Source: Gammaproteobacteria bacterium 39-13
GTDB lineage: Bacteria > Pseudomonadota > Gammaproteobacteria > Berkiellales > Berkiellaceae
Assembly (NCBI GenBank): GCA_001898235.1
Contig: MKTN01000016.1
Location: forward strand, 42,323 to 106,322
Direction of reading: 5' to 3'
Length of the DNA stretch: 64,000 nucleotides
The stretch's first letter is position 1. Each line of letters begins with the position of its first letter. The position numbers and the translations under genes were made by a program. The notes under the pieces are model-generated. The model was not told the origin of the DNA. It did no database searches and was given only the letters and a program-made list of their open reading frames with translations. Shown here piece after piece: positions 28,201-36,653 of this stretch.

Positions 28201-28438
28201 AGCAACACGTATTCGCCCAGTATTAATGACTGCACTTGCGATGATCATCGGTATGTTACCGATGGCAATGGGGTTGGGAGAAGGGGGAGAGCAAAATGCA
28301 CCGTTGGGTCGTGCCGTCATTGGTGGATTACTTTTTGCAACGGTTGCCACGTTACTTTTTGTTCCTGCCGTATTTTGCCTTATTCATGGGCGTCAATCTG
28401 CTATAGATAAGCGAGCTCTGCATGCTGAAGAAACTTAA
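25265..28438 (+). CDS. RND family efflux pump, inner-membrane permease
   Basis: 1057 residues with the full AcrB/MexB-type layout: TM1, a large periplasmic domain, six TM helices, a second periplasmic domain and five final TM helices. The proton-relay segment ILVDDATVAIENI in TM4 has both aspartates. It uses the proton gradient to expel drugs or toxic compounds. Start codon is directly behind the marR stop. The adaptor gene starts 17 bases inside its 3' end. Substrate range cannot be told from sequence. Confidence 0.96.
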   Translation: MWIVRLALARPYTFIVLALLILILGPLTIMRTPTDIFPNINIPIVSVVWSYTGLPPDEMADRITGYFERALTTTVNDIEHIESQSLIGLSVVKIFFHPSVNIDFVLSQVTAISQTMLRNFPAGTTPPLILSYNASTVPVLQLVLSSSKLSEQKMFDLGNNFIRTQLATVQGAALPYPYGGKIRQIQVDLDPKAMQTYGISAQDVNAAIGTQNLILPAGTQKIGSYEYIVRLNASPQTIEGLNYLPIRNDKGVVLYVKDIGHVRDGFAPQTNIVRVDGTRAVMMSVQKTGNASTLDIINKVKLKIPKIKDMMPPELNLAVLGDQSIFVNAAISGVIREGVIAAALTGLMILLFLGSWRSTLIITISIPLSVLSSIIVLSALGETINIMTLGGLALAVGILVDDATVAIENINWNLQQGKEVEQAILDGAEQIAIPALVSTLCICIVFVPMFFLEGVSRYLFVPLAEAVTFAMLASYILSRTLVPTLAKYWLRRFDPHTSQYSSNRFVRFHHAFEEKFEHFRDNYKNFLHAILQQRLLFIALFLGFTIASLLLLTPWLGTDFFPAVDAGQIKIHVRAPTGTRVEETAKICDEVDGIIRQIIPAKDLESIVDNIGLPYSGINLSYSNSAPVGPADADILISLKENHRPTVEYVRQLRKELPDLIPGVNFAFLPADIVAQILNFGLPSPINVQVIGFDVKANQQHASMLLNKIKQIPGIVDARIRQSFNYPQLQVDVDRSYARQLGLTQLDVGSNMLISLSGSFQTSPTFWLDPKNGVSYPIVTQVPQYRMTSLQDLRNMPISHLATTAVPQILGGLAAINRTYGPVVESHYNVQPVIDIFAAVQDRDLGGVARDVHKLVKSTNKEVPKGSSVAERGQMITQQDSFKGLYLGLIFSIILVYLLIVVNFQSWIDPFIIITALPAAIAGIAWMLFLTHTTLSVPALTGAIMCMGVATANSILVISFARQHMKEGNDAFTAALEAGATRIRPVLMTALAMIIGMLPMAMGLGEGGEQNAPLGRAVIGGLLFATVATLLFVPAVFCLIHGRQSAIDKRALHAEET

Positions 28439-29606
28439 GTTGGAGATACCAGAAAAATATCACCGTAAAAGTGTGATTGCGTTAATTATTATAATCAGTT
28501 TGGCACTGATGGGGATCACTAGCCGTATTCTCTCATTTAGGGAGCTTAAACGTACGACTAAACAACAAGCTATTCCTATTGTAGCGACCATTAAAGCAAT
28601 GCCAGGAGAAATGGAGGAAGAAATCGTTCTGCCCGGTAATGTGCAAGCATGGCATGAAGCGACAATTTTTGCTCGTACCAGTGGTTATATTAAAAAATGG
28701 ATGGTAGACATTGGAAGTCGCGTTAAAAAGGGGGATTTATTAGCCTTTATAGAAACCCCGGAAGTAGATGCGCAATTACGTCAGGCTGAAGCAGATTTAA
28801 AAACAGCCATTGCCAATAATGAATTGGCGCAAAGTACCGCAATCCGTTGGCGTTCGCTGTTGACAACCAATTCAGTGTCTAAGCAAGAAGCGGATGAGAA
28901 AATAAGCACCGCTAAAGCTTCAGAAACCATAGTCAAATCTACGCGTGCTAATCGTGATAGGTTAAAAGAATTAGTGGGATTTAAGGAAGTTGTTGCGCCT
29001 TTTGATGGTATTATCACTTCGCGTACCACAGATATCGGATCGTTAATCGATGCAGGTAGTAATGTAGGATTGGAGCTTTTCCGTATTGTGCAATCTAACC
29101 CTTTGCGCGTTTATGTGAATGTGCCGCAAAATTATTCATCACGTATTACGCCTAAAATGGATGTTACTCTACGCTTTGCAGAACATCCTGGTAAAAGTTA
29201 CCAAGCAAAGCTTCGACAAACCGCTAAAGCGATTGATCCTGTCACACGAACATTATTGATTGAATTAACGGTGGATAATTCAAAAGGGGAATTATTACCT
29301 GGCGGTTATACAGAGGTACATCTCAAATTACCCTCACCAGAGGGCAGTGTACGTTTGCCAGTCAATACACTTTTATTTCGTGCTCAAGGCTTACAAGTCG
29401 CTACCTTACCAGAGGATGGAAAAGTGGTATTGAAATCTGTGACGATTGGTCGCGATTTTGGTACAGAGGTTGAAATTAGCTCAGGATTAAAAGAAGGTGA
29501 GATCATTATCTTGAATCCACCGGATGCATTAGAGACAGGTCAGGTTGTGCGCGTGGCATCATCGCAGCAATCGACAAAGCAAAAAGCAAGTGAAAAAGCT
29601 TCATGA
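28422..29606 (+). CDS. RND efflux periplasmic adaptor (membrane fusion protein)
   Basis: 394 residues. An N-terminal membrane anchor (SVIALIIIISLALMGI) is followed by a lipoyl-like half (VQAWHEATIFARTSGYIKKW), an alpha-hairpin with coiled coil, the second half-motif (VVAPFDGIITSRTTDIGSLI) and beta-barrel domains. It links the permease to the outer-membrane channel. Overlaps the permease gene by 17 bases and the channel gene by 4 (ATGA), so translation is coupled. The C-terminal tail is rich in Ser, Gln and Lys. Confidence 0.95.
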   Translation: MLKKLKLEIPEKYHRKSVIALIIIISLALMGITSRILSFRELKRTTKQQAIPIVATIKAMPGEMEEEIVLPGNVQAWHEATIFARTSGYIKKWMVDIGSRVKKGDLLAFIETPEVDAQLRQAEADLKTAIANNELAQSTAIRWRSLLTTNSVSKQEADEKISTAKASETIVKSTRANRDRLKELVGFKEVVAPFDGIITSRTTDIGSLIDAGSNVGLELFRIVQSNPLRVYVNVPQNYSSRITPKMDVTLRFAEHPGKSYQAKLRQTAKAIDPVTRTLLIELTVDNSKGELLPGGYTEVHLKLPSPEGSVRLPVNTLLFRAQGLQVATLPEDGKVVLKSVTIGRDFGTEVEISSGLKEGEIIILNPPDALETGQVVRVASSQQSTKQKASEKAS

Positions 29607-31033
29607 AGAAATTAACGCTATCGGTGTTAATTTTAATCCCTTTGCCAGCTATGCTGGGTTGTTCATTGGCGCCAGAATATCATCCACCATTCATGGATAT
29701 ACCGCCTACCTATAAAGAAGCTGGAAAATGGATAAGCGCAAAAGAGAGCAGGATTGATCATGGAAAATGGTGGGAGATATATCATGATCCTGTGTTGAAT
29801 CAATTAGAAGAAGAGGTCACACATTGTAACCAAGATCTGAAAGCAGCGTTATGGCGTTATGAGAATGCAAGAGCTGCTGTGATGGTTGCTGAAAGTGGGT
29901 ATTACCCTAATTTTACTGCCATGGCAGATGTTAACCGCCAACAAACCTCGGTAAATATCGCTAATCCCTCAACCAATAGACGCTATAATGACAGACTGCT
30001 TGGGGTTGATTTAAGCTATGAGCTTGATGTTTGGGGACGTGTTCGTAATACAGTTGCTTCAGCAAAACATCTTGCAAAAGCAAGTGAAGCAGATTTAGCG
30101 GCAGCAGATTTGAGCTTGCATGCCTTGTTAGCGTCAAATTATTTTTCAATGCAAGGGGCTAAGGTTTCTGTGCAGGCCTTAGAAGAATTAGTCAATGCTT
30201 ATGAAAAAGCTTTAGCATTAACCCTTTACCGCTTTGAAGGGGGAGCGGCCCCTGAGGTGGATGTCGATCAAGCTAAAACGCAATTAGAAAATGCAAAAAC
30301 CTTGACAACCGATATGCGATTAAAGCTCGCTCAGTTTGAACATGCAGTTGCCGTGTTAACCGGCAAAGTGCCTAGCGCATTTTCAATGCCTTGTGGTGAA
30401 GAACACGCAGTTTTACCCACCATTACGCCGATTTTACCTTCAACTTTATTGCAACGAAGACCCGATATTGCTTCTGCTGAACAACATGTGATGGCGGCAA
30501 ATGCTGAGATTGGTGTTGCGCGAGCTGCATTTTTTCCCGATATCAATCTGGTTGGCGATATTGGTGTTGAGAGTGCATCATTTAGAAATTTATTAGGAAT
30601 GCCTAGCTTATTTTGGTCGCTGGGCCCAACACTAGCGCAAACACTATTTGACGGTGGGAAAATTAGTGGACAGCTAGCGCAAGCAAGGGCTTCCTACTAT
30701 GCGACTGTAGCAAATTATCGTCAGACGGTGCTCAATGCCTTCCAGGAAGTTGAAGATAATCTTGCTGCGCAGCGCTTATTGGCTAAAGAAACAATTTCAC
30801 AAACTGAAGCAACCGCTGCTGCGAAACGAGCACTCATACAGTCAGTGCATCGTTATGAGGGTGGCTTAACAACTTATTTAGATGTGGTGGTGGCGCAAAA
30901 TACTTATCTGCAAGCAAAACTTGCCTCGATTGATCTTAACACACGTCGACAAATTGCTAGCGTCACCTTAATTAAGGCTTTAGGTGGTGGTTGGTGTGAC
31001 AGCAACTCCCAACCAGCTTCACTCACAGGATAG
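29603..31033 (+). CDS. Outer-membrane efflux lipoprotein, NodT/OprM type
   Basis: 476 residues. The signal peptide ends in a lipobox (MLGC, Cys20), so the mature protein is lipidated and anchored in the outer membrane. Two TolC-type repeats are visible, each with long helices and a strand pair, for example ALWRYENARAAVMVAESGYYPN and ASAEQHVMAANAEIGVARAAFFPD. It forms the exit duct of the tripartite pump encoded just upstream. The ATG overlaps the adaptor stop codon (ATGA). Confidence 0.95.
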   Translation: MKKLTLSVLILIPLPAMLGCSLAPEYHPPFMDIPPTYKEAGKWISAKESRIDHGKWWEIYHDPVLNQLEEEVTHCNQDLKAALWRYENARAAVMVAESGYYPNFTAMADVNRQQTSVNIANPSTNRRYNDRLLGVDLSYELDVWGRVRNTVASAKHLAKASEADLAAADLSLHALLASNYFSMQGAKVSVQALEELVNAYEKALALTLYRFEGGAAPEVDVDQAKTQLENAKTLTTDMRLKLAQFEHAVAVLTGKVPSAFSMPCGEEHAVLPTITPILPSTLLQRRPDIASAEQHVMAANAEIGVARAAFFPDINLVGDIGVESASFRNLLGMPSLFWSLGPTLAQTLFDGGKISGQLAQARASYYATVANYRQTVLNAFQEVEDNLAAQRLLAKETISQTEATAAAKRALIQSVHRYEGGLTTYLDVVVAQNTYLQAKLASIDLNTRRQIASVTLIKALGGGWCDSNSQPASLTG

Positions 31034-31228
31034 CATGCACAGCAAACGCATTTTTTTGTCATGATAATCTTGCGTACCATTCTGCTTTTTCTGAAAGCAA
31101 ATTTATAAGTTGTGCAGCTAAATTATACCAAAAGTCCGAAAGTCAGCTACGTTAATCTAGTTATCGTAGTCAGAACTATACCAAGATGTTATCAAGTCAC
31201 CCATCTATCAAAAACAAGAGAAAGTGAC

Positions 31229-32134
31229 ATGAAAAATTTCACAACACAACATCAACAAAACAATGCAACCTCATGGTTCGATTTCAACAGTAATACAAAA
31301 AAAGTCGCCGCAATCGGTGCAGGTTTAACGCTTTCCAGTGCTTCACTTATTTTTGGCTTACCTGTTTTATACACAACGCTGGGTGCCACGATGGCGGGAG
31401 CTTATGTGCTTTATCCTAATGAAGTGGAAGCTTGGTTTGAAGCACATCAAACCCCTCTATTAGGTGCTTCCCTTGGCTTTTTACACTCAGGTCCAATCGG
31501 ACTTGCTATAGGAGGATGGCTAGGGCATTTCGTTAATAAAAAAGTGAACCAGGCTTCTGAGCGGGTGCATCAGGTGGTAGAAACGGTGAAACCGGTTGCG
31601 GCACCATTTCATTATGCTAATCAAACGGTAAAAGGTGCATGGCAAAAATTAAAAGGGGCTTATAGTGCCTCAACAAATTGGTTGTTCGCTGAACCTGAAG
31701 AGGTTATAAGCCTAGATAATCCTAGAAAACCAAAAGATCAGGCTAAAAAACAAGACAAAAAGCAACTACAGGCTAAGCCAAAAACACTTGCTATTATGCC
31801 ACGTGCGCCTGAAGTAGAGCCTGAAGCACCTGCTAATAATGGGCAAATTGTGCTACATCGTGAAGAGGTGCAAGTAGAAAAAACATCACCTACCTTATTA
31901 GAGAGAGCAGGTGATTTCTTTGATTTAATGAACGGCCAAGCAAGTGATGAAACCATGGAGCGTTATGACGATACTTTGGCAACCAAAGATGTTTTTGATT
32001 TGGCAAGTGACGCGTTAGGGAGTGTAAAATCAAATGTGAGCTGGTTGTGGGGCAAAGTGAGAGGAACACAACCAGCACCAGAGCCTGTTGTACAATCGCC
32101 AGGATCCCGTTTGCGTGCAAGCAATAGTTTATAA
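31229..32134 (+). CDS. Hypothetical protein with a glycine-rich membrane hairpin
   Basis: 301 residues from the ATG at 31229 (an in-frame GTG at 31112 would add 39 unlikely residues). Two hydrophobic glycine/alanine-rich segments, about residues 20-60 (KVAAIGAGLTLSSASLIFGL) and 70-100 (LLGASLGFLHSGPIGLAIGG), are followed by a long soluble tail with a Lys/Gln-rich stretch (KDQAKKQDKKQLQAK). The paired segments could form a membrane hairpin. The protein at 50407-51453 has the same plan. No family recognised. A hairpin terminator follows. Confidence 0.65.
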   Translation: MKNFTTQHQQNNATSWFDFNSNTKKVAAIGAGLTLSSASLIFGLPVLYTTLGATMAGAYVLYPNEVEAWFEAHQTPLLGASLGFLHSGPIGLAIGGWLGHFVNKKVNQASERVHQVVETVKPVAAPFHYANQTVKGAWQKLKGAYSASTNWLFAEPEEVISLDNPRKPKDQAKKQDKKQLQAKPKTLAIMPRAPEVEPEAPANNGQIVLHREEVQVEKTSPTLLERAGDFFDLMNGQASDETMERYDDTLATKDVFDLASDALGSVKSNVSWLWGKVRGTQPAPEPVVQSPGSRLRASNSL

Positions 32135-32140
32135 CGAAAA

Positions 32141-32170
32141 TGCTCGCCACACCAAAAAGCGTGGCGAGCA
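32141..32170. terminator. Hairpin terminator between convergent genes
   Basis: TGCTCGCCAC (32141-32150) and GTGGCGAGCA (32161-32170) form a perfect 10-bp stem with a 10-base loop, between the stops of two convergent genes. No strong U-tract on either side. Confidence 0.55.
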
Positions 32171-32174
32171 AAGG

Positions 32175-33353
32175 TTAGAGTGAGCAACGTCGCTTGGTTG
32201 TTTTTTTAGTATCTGCCAAGGCTTGCTCAAGTGTTTTTTGTGTTGCAAGCACTTTTTTACGATCAGGACAACGTGCATCGATATTAGTTAAGCAATTATG
32301 ACTCAGATCAATGGTGAATTTCTTACCCCATAAGATTTCTGGTACTTCTAATAAATAATTGTGACCTAAATTGAGATAACTTAACTTTTCACTGCCGAGA
32401 AATTCTTGAGGAAAAGCTTTAAGCCGATTAGCATGCAAATCAACCCATAACAAGGTTTTTGCAGGAGGTTTATTGAAATCAACGCGCTCAATTTCATTAT
32501 GACTTACTAAGACTCTTTCGATGCAAGGTAGTTGAAAAATAAAACTAGAGAGTGATCTTAAGGAATTATTACTGATATTCAACGTTTTCAGTTTGTCAAA
32601 AAAGGATAAATAAACAGGATCTCGCAATAATGCGACAGGAAAACGGGTTAAAAAAACCTCGTTGCAAATCAAAGTTTGTTTCTTTAGATCGATTTTTGTT
32701 TGAATCATTCGCATATTAAGCATGTTTAATGCTTTATGGCATTGATACAAATGAAAAGCAGTGATAGGACATCTTGATAGCATAATGACGTTGGCTAAAG
32801 CTCGATGAGTATGGGCACAACCGTAATCGGAACGAATAGCCACTTGATGCTGAACAAAGAAATTAATTTCATCTTGTTGTCTTTGATAAAGCACATCTTT
32901 ATCAGCTCCTGATACAACTTTTTGCTTAGTTTCTTCTAGAACAGCTGGGGTGTTTAGTAATTGTAGATAAACTCGCTCATCCGTGTCTTGCCTCCATTGC
33001 CTGCAGACTAACCGCAAGGGTAGATAGTTTTCTTCTTCAGCAGGAACCGAATTTAAGATATGCAATCTTAGTTCAGGACACTCAAATGGAGAAGAAAGTT
33101 TTGAGGTATCAGTGGAATCGTCAGAATAAAACTTTGAGGTGATCTCAGCGGAAATGGTGGAAGGATCCGCAGAAGAATGCGAAGAGAAATCCTCAGAAGC
33201 AACAGTGGAAGAACGCAGCAAGGTATCCGAAGTCGAGAGCTGAGAAGCATCTGAGGTATCTGGAGTAAATAAGCTTAGTCTTTTAAATTTTTCAAAGAGC
33301 TCTTCAAGTATATTGGGGGAATGCTTAGGAGTACGCTTTGATCCGTTTAGCAT
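32175..33353 (-). CDS. F-box-like plus leucine-rich-repeat protein
   Basis: 392 residues; the ATG at 33353 has GAGGT six bases upstream. A Ser/Thr/Asp-rich N-terminus (about 30-90) is followed by an F-box-like segment at about 91-135 (CPELRLHILNSVP, LRLVCRQWRQDTDERVYLQLL), with the expected Pro, Leu/Ile pattern and VCRxWR core. Leucine-rich repeats cover about 230-365 (LKTLNISNNSLRSL, LLWVDLHANRLKAF, LSYLNLGHNYLLEV, FTIDLSHNCLTNI). F-box proteins recruit targets to SCF ubiquitin ligases in eukaryotes, and LRRs often bind the target, so this is a likely host-directed effector. The tail KKTTKRRCSL is basic. Confidence 0.78.
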   Translation of the reverse strand: MLNGSKRTPKHSPNILEELFEKFKRLSLFTPDTSDASQLSTSDTLLRSSTVASEDFSSHSSADPSTISAEITSKFYSDDSTDTSKLSSPFECPELRLHILNSVPAEEENYLPLRLVCRQWRQDTDERVYLQLLNTPAVLEETKQKVVSGADKDVLYQRQQDEINFFVQHQVAIRSDYGCAHTHRALANVIMLSRCPITAFHLYQCHKALNMLNMRMIQTKIDLKKQTLICNEVFLTRFPVALLRDPVYLSFFDKLKTLNISNNSLRSLSSFIFQLPCIERVLVSHNEIERVDFNKPPAKTLLWVDLHANRLKAFPQEFLGSEKLSYLNLGHNYLLEVPEILWGKKFTIDLSHNCLTNIDARCPDRKKVLATQKTLEQALADTKKTTKRRCSL

Positions 33354-33430
33354 CACGCTACCTCAATCGATTATTATTTATTTTTGTAAAATTGTATATT
33401 CTGAGCTCTAAATAAGCAATATGCGTAGCT

Positions 33431-33456
33431 AAAAAGTGCCTGGCATAAAGCCAGGC
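33431..33456 (-). terminator. Rho-independent terminator
   Basis: Read on the minus strand, GCCTGGC-TTTAT-GCCAGGC (33456-33438) is followed by ACTTTTT. It stands just after the gene that ends at 33464 and so separates it from the F-box/LRR gene. Confidence 0.75.
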
Positions 33457-33463
33457 GCAACAT

Positions 33464-34786
33464 TTATTGTCCTTGGGAAGATTTATTTTTTCTGGGTGAA
33501 AGAGGTTGTTTTGCTTGAGAAGCAAAAGTGTCAGCTTGAGTAGCATTTTGTTCAGATTGTTCTTTAGCCGCAGCTTTTTGTAACTCAAAAAGCGGATTGA
33601 GCACCTTAACCTCAGCCCCCGCTGTCTTTTGGCTATTGTCGTAAAGTGGATTGATGGTTTTAACCTCACCACTTGTGCCTTTACTTGTTAAGGTTAGACC
33701 GCGCATTCTGGAGGTTAGAGAGGAGGGTGAGCCTTCTTCTTTTTCTATACTTTCACTCTTTTTCTCCTCAACATCTTTGTATTTTTGAATATCGTCTAGG
33801 CAATGGGTTGCTGTTTGAACCCCAGTACGTGATAACTCGGCAATGGGAAAAGGAGAAGAGAGATCACATTTTCGATTTAACATCTCAACGTGAGGCCTAT
33901 AGCTTGTTTGGTAAAACTTTTTATAAGCTTGTACATCAAACAATCTATCAAAAAAGGAAGTTGTGGCGACGCTCTGAAACAGTCTATTCATTAAACCGTT
34001 CTCGTATAAATACACTTGCGTAGTGGCATTACCCCATCTTGATTCTTCCTCTGTTGCTGAGAAAAGCTTCTTTTCAACTTGAAGTGCACTACGTAGACAA
34101 GGGCCTACGACAGCACCAACTTGTAGAGCATCCATGCTGCCACCTTCTTTGGCAATCCGCACCATGAGATGCATGAAGTTATGAATCGTTTGTGCAGTGT
34201 CCAGTAAAAGATAGTCTTCTGGTTCGCTCAGTTGTGCCGCATTGATTAAGTGAGCAATGAATACACATAAAGCATTTCTTGCCCGCTCGGGATCAATATC
34301 ATGGAAATCATAGTGTTTATGCCGATAAGCTTCCTCTACAAGTGTGGGCACAGGATTATTTGCAATATCAATTAGCTCATTAATAAAAAGATCATGGCAG
34401 CTGCGCACACGAATATCATACAAGTTAAAGAGCATGGCCTGATCGAAAACTTGTTTTGCTAAATTTCCTAAGAAATGGTTTCGATTTAAAGCATGCGAAT
34501 TCTTATCCAGCCATCCTTTTATTTCATCCTTGAGCTGATTATATTTACTTCCCCCAATAATAGCTTCAGAAGGACTTGCATCCATAATTCGGTTAAAGAA
34601 GGCTTCATGAAAAGCAGTAATGGCGGCTTCATCAGTCGAAAGTTTTAATAATTGATGTTCTTTTACATCAATTAAATCATTGATAAGCGGTATGATCTTT
34701 TTCAGATAGCGAAGATCATACTTTTTTATTTCAGCAGGGTTGAATAAAGGGCGTTCAGTGGAAACAGGCGCAGCACCTTCTTGCAT
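33464..34786 (-). CDS. Hypothetical effector-like protein, weak RhoGAP resemblance
   Basis: 440 residues; the ATG is preceded by TTGAGGTA. The N-terminal 270 residues are helical. One stretch (about residues 195-235: NFMHLMVRIAKEGGSMDALQ then VGAVVGPCL) recalls the last helices of RhoGAP domains (L..HL..V....NKM....LA.VFGP.L), but the arginine-finger loop is not convincing, so this is only a hint. The C-terminal third is polar and carries two related short motifs, INPLYDN and LNPLFEL, of NPxY/F type. No signal peptide. The C-terminus is basic (SPRKNKSSQGQ). Confidence 0.65.
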   Translation of the reverse strand: MQEGAAPVSTERPLFNPAEIKKYDLRYLKKIIPLINDLIDVKEHQLLKLSTDEAAITAFHEAFFNRIMDASPSEAIIGGSKYNQLKDEIKGWLDKNSHALNRNHFLGNLAKQVFDQAMLFNLYDIRVRSCHDLFINELIDIANNPVPTLVEEAYRHKHYDFHDIDPERARNALCVFIAHLINAAQLSEPEDYLLLDTAQTIHNFMHLMVRIAKEGGSMDALQVGAVVGPCLRSALQVEKKLFSATEEESRWGNATTQVYLYENGLMNRLFQSVATTSFFDRLFDVQAYKKFYQTSYRPHVEMLNRKCDLSSPFPIAELSRTGVQTATHCLDDIQKYKDVEEKKSESIEKEEGSPSSLTSRMRGLTLTSKGTSGEVKTINPLYDNSQKTAGAEVKVLNPLFELQKAAAKEQSEQNATQADTFASQAKQPLSPRKNKSSQGQ

Positions 34787-35146
34787 AAAATTACCTCAAC
34801 GTGAGCTTATATTCATGTTTTGTTGTGAGTGTTTCCTTACGTTTTTTTCCATTTATTAAAAAATTCATTCGCTTAAAGTCTTAATTTAAGCAAAAAGCAC
34901 TATATTATAAAATTTTCATTGTGGGAATAAATTTGAATAGCAAAACCAAAAAGGCGCATTTTTGTGTTTTTTATTCAAAAGAAAGTGACTCAATTGAGGA
35001 TTATTTTATTGTCGAAACGACAAAGTAACAACAATTGCACTTTCTTTTAAAGAATAAGTGGTCTTGTAAAGTTAGTTAATGAATGCGAAAATATTGAAGC
35101 CTAGCATAAAATAAAGTTACATAGCGCGCTTAAAGGATGTGCCGCC
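34787..35146. other. Divergent intergenic region with a palindrome
   Basis: 360 bases between the divergent 33464-34786 gene and nudC. No gene seen. It holds a perfect inverted repeat, TTGTCG-AAA-CGACAA (35009-35023), and the near-palindrome CTTAATTTAAG around 34879-34889. Either could be a regulator site; the TTAAT-containing one is loosely like PmrA boxes of Legionella and Coxiella, but the match is short and unproven. Confidence 0.35.
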
Positions 35147-35956
35147 ATGAGTGAATACCTCACTTTTAATGTACAGCAATTGGAAAAGTATGCGTCTTAT
35201 TTTGCCCTTTTTTTTACCAAAGAGGGCATTCTTGTTAATGCTGAGAAACAAACACCTTTAATATCTTTTGCTTCTACGCAAATAATGCTAAATGCACAAA
35301 TTGAAGCTGCTTACTTGTGTCATGCTGTTCTTATTGTGAGATGTAAAATTACCCTTTCTGAGGAACAGTTGCTAAGCTTGGGTTTCAGAGTTTTTGCGAT
35401 CCGACCTTTCCTAGCACAGGCAAGCACACATTTGCGGCAATTAACGCTAAAAGCTTATCATTGGCTTAATTGGGATAAGCAGTCTTGCTATTGCGGTCAA
35501 TGTGGTTCGCCCTTAAAAAGAAAAATCGATGCAACGGATAAATGGTGTGATAATTGCCAATCTGCTTTTTTCCCACGCTTTTCGCCGGCCATTATGGTAT
35601 TGATTCAAAGAGAAAACGAAATATTGCTTGCAAGATCAAAGCATTTTGCACCTGGTATGTATAGTGCTATTGCAGGATTTATTGATATTGGGGAAACAGC
35701 AGAAGTGGCGGTGCATCGAGAAGTACACGAAGAAGTTGGTATTTATATTTCCCATTTGAAATATTTTTCCAGCCAAACATGGCCTTTCCCCGACAGTTTT
35801 ATGATTGCTTTTAAAGCTCATTACGCTAGTGGTGATCTTAAAATAGATGATAATGAAATTGAAGATGCACGTTGGTTTTCTTTGGATGCACTGCCAAATT
35901 TACCTAGCCGACCTAGCATTGCCCGCAGGCTGATTGATAGCGTTACTAAAAAATAG
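35147..35956 (+). CDS. nudC: NAD(+) diphosphatase NudC
   Basis: 269 residues, close to E. coli NudC (257). It hydrolyses NADH/NAD to NMN and AMP and, in E. coli, removes NAD caps from RNA. A four-cysteine zinc ribbon (CGQC...CDNC, about residues 118-138) precedes the Nudix domain. The Nudix box GFIDIGETAEVAVHREVHEE is complete, and the family signature SQTWPFPDS follows it. The start has a weak AAGGATG upstream. A short hairpin (AATGAGG/CCTCATT, 35961-35981) follows the stop. Confidence 0.96.
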   Translation: MSEYLTFNVQQLEKYASYFALFFTKEGILVNAEKQTPLISFASTQIMLNAQIEAAYLCHAVLIVRCKITLSEEQLLSLGFRVFAIRPFLAQASTHLRQLTLKAYHWLNWDKQSCYCGQCGSPLKRKIDATDKWCDNCQSAFFPRFSPAIMVLIQRENEILLARSKHFAPGMYSAIAGFIDIGETAEVAVHREVHEEVGIYISHLKYFSSQTWPFPDSFMIAFKAHYASGDLKIDDNEIEDARWFSLDALPNLPSRPSIARRLIDSVTKK

Positions 35957-36175
35957 ATAAAATGAGGTAAGGCGCCTCATTATCGCAAAAACAAGTGAAT
36001 ATACTCTTCACAATTGATTATTAGGCAAGGCGACGAGTCTTTGAAAAAAATGTATATATAACAAGACTTTTGCGAAATGAGTGAAGGCAATACCTGCACA
36101 CTTATCTACAAAGACTCTATTCATGCAATCTGGAATTGAACTTTTATTCTGCATCTTAACTCATAGCGGTAAATA

Positions 36176-36550
36176 ATGAGCAACGCTTATAGCGAGGCTT
36201 TTATGTCGCCAGATAATGCGCATCTTCTCAAAAATATGACGTCCTCAAATGCCAGAGTCTTGGCTAAGTTGAATCAAATCGATCTTGAACAAAGATATAG
36301 ACATTTGGGGAAAGCGCAACCAGGTTTAGCGGCACCACAAGAAATACTGGAGCTACAGGCCGCTATTAATCAGGCAAAGGAGCTATTGCGCAATGGGGAG
36401 CCTTCCCATGAAGCATTGTCATTCATTCTGGAGAGAATACGGCAGTTAAAAGCTCCACGGCTGGATGCTAGAGCAAATATGATAATTGTAGATTTTACCC
36501 AAGTAATCACATCTCTATTGAATATTAAAAAATCTAAACCGCGGTGGTGA
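36176..36550 (+). CDS. Small hypothetical helical protein
   Basis: 124 residues, predicted mostly helical (RVLAKLNQIDLEQRYRHLGK, EILELQAAINQAKELLRNGE). No signal peptide, membrane segment or recognised domain. The basic end NIKKSKPRW matches the habit of other unknown proteins here. The ribosome site is weak. The next gene starts 103 bases later on the same strand. Confidence 0.55.
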   Translation: MSNAYSEAFMSPDNAHLLKNMTSSNARVLAKLNQIDLEQRYRHLGKAQPGLAAPQEILELQAAINQAKELLRNGEPSHEALSFILERIRQLKAPRLDARANMIIVDFTQVITSLLNIKKSKPRW

Positions 36551-36653
36551 TACCATTCTTTGAATGCTTTCTTTTTGAATAAAATCTTGTCTTGCAAACC
36601 AACATTATTATATGCTCCCATTTTACTTTATGCTTCTATGACGGAGAACTGAT

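Noticed and set aside
32175..32200. Possible CaaX prenylation box at the end of the F-box/LRR protein
   Set aside because: The protein ends ...RRCSL, so the Cys is third from the end; a CaaX box needs it fourth.
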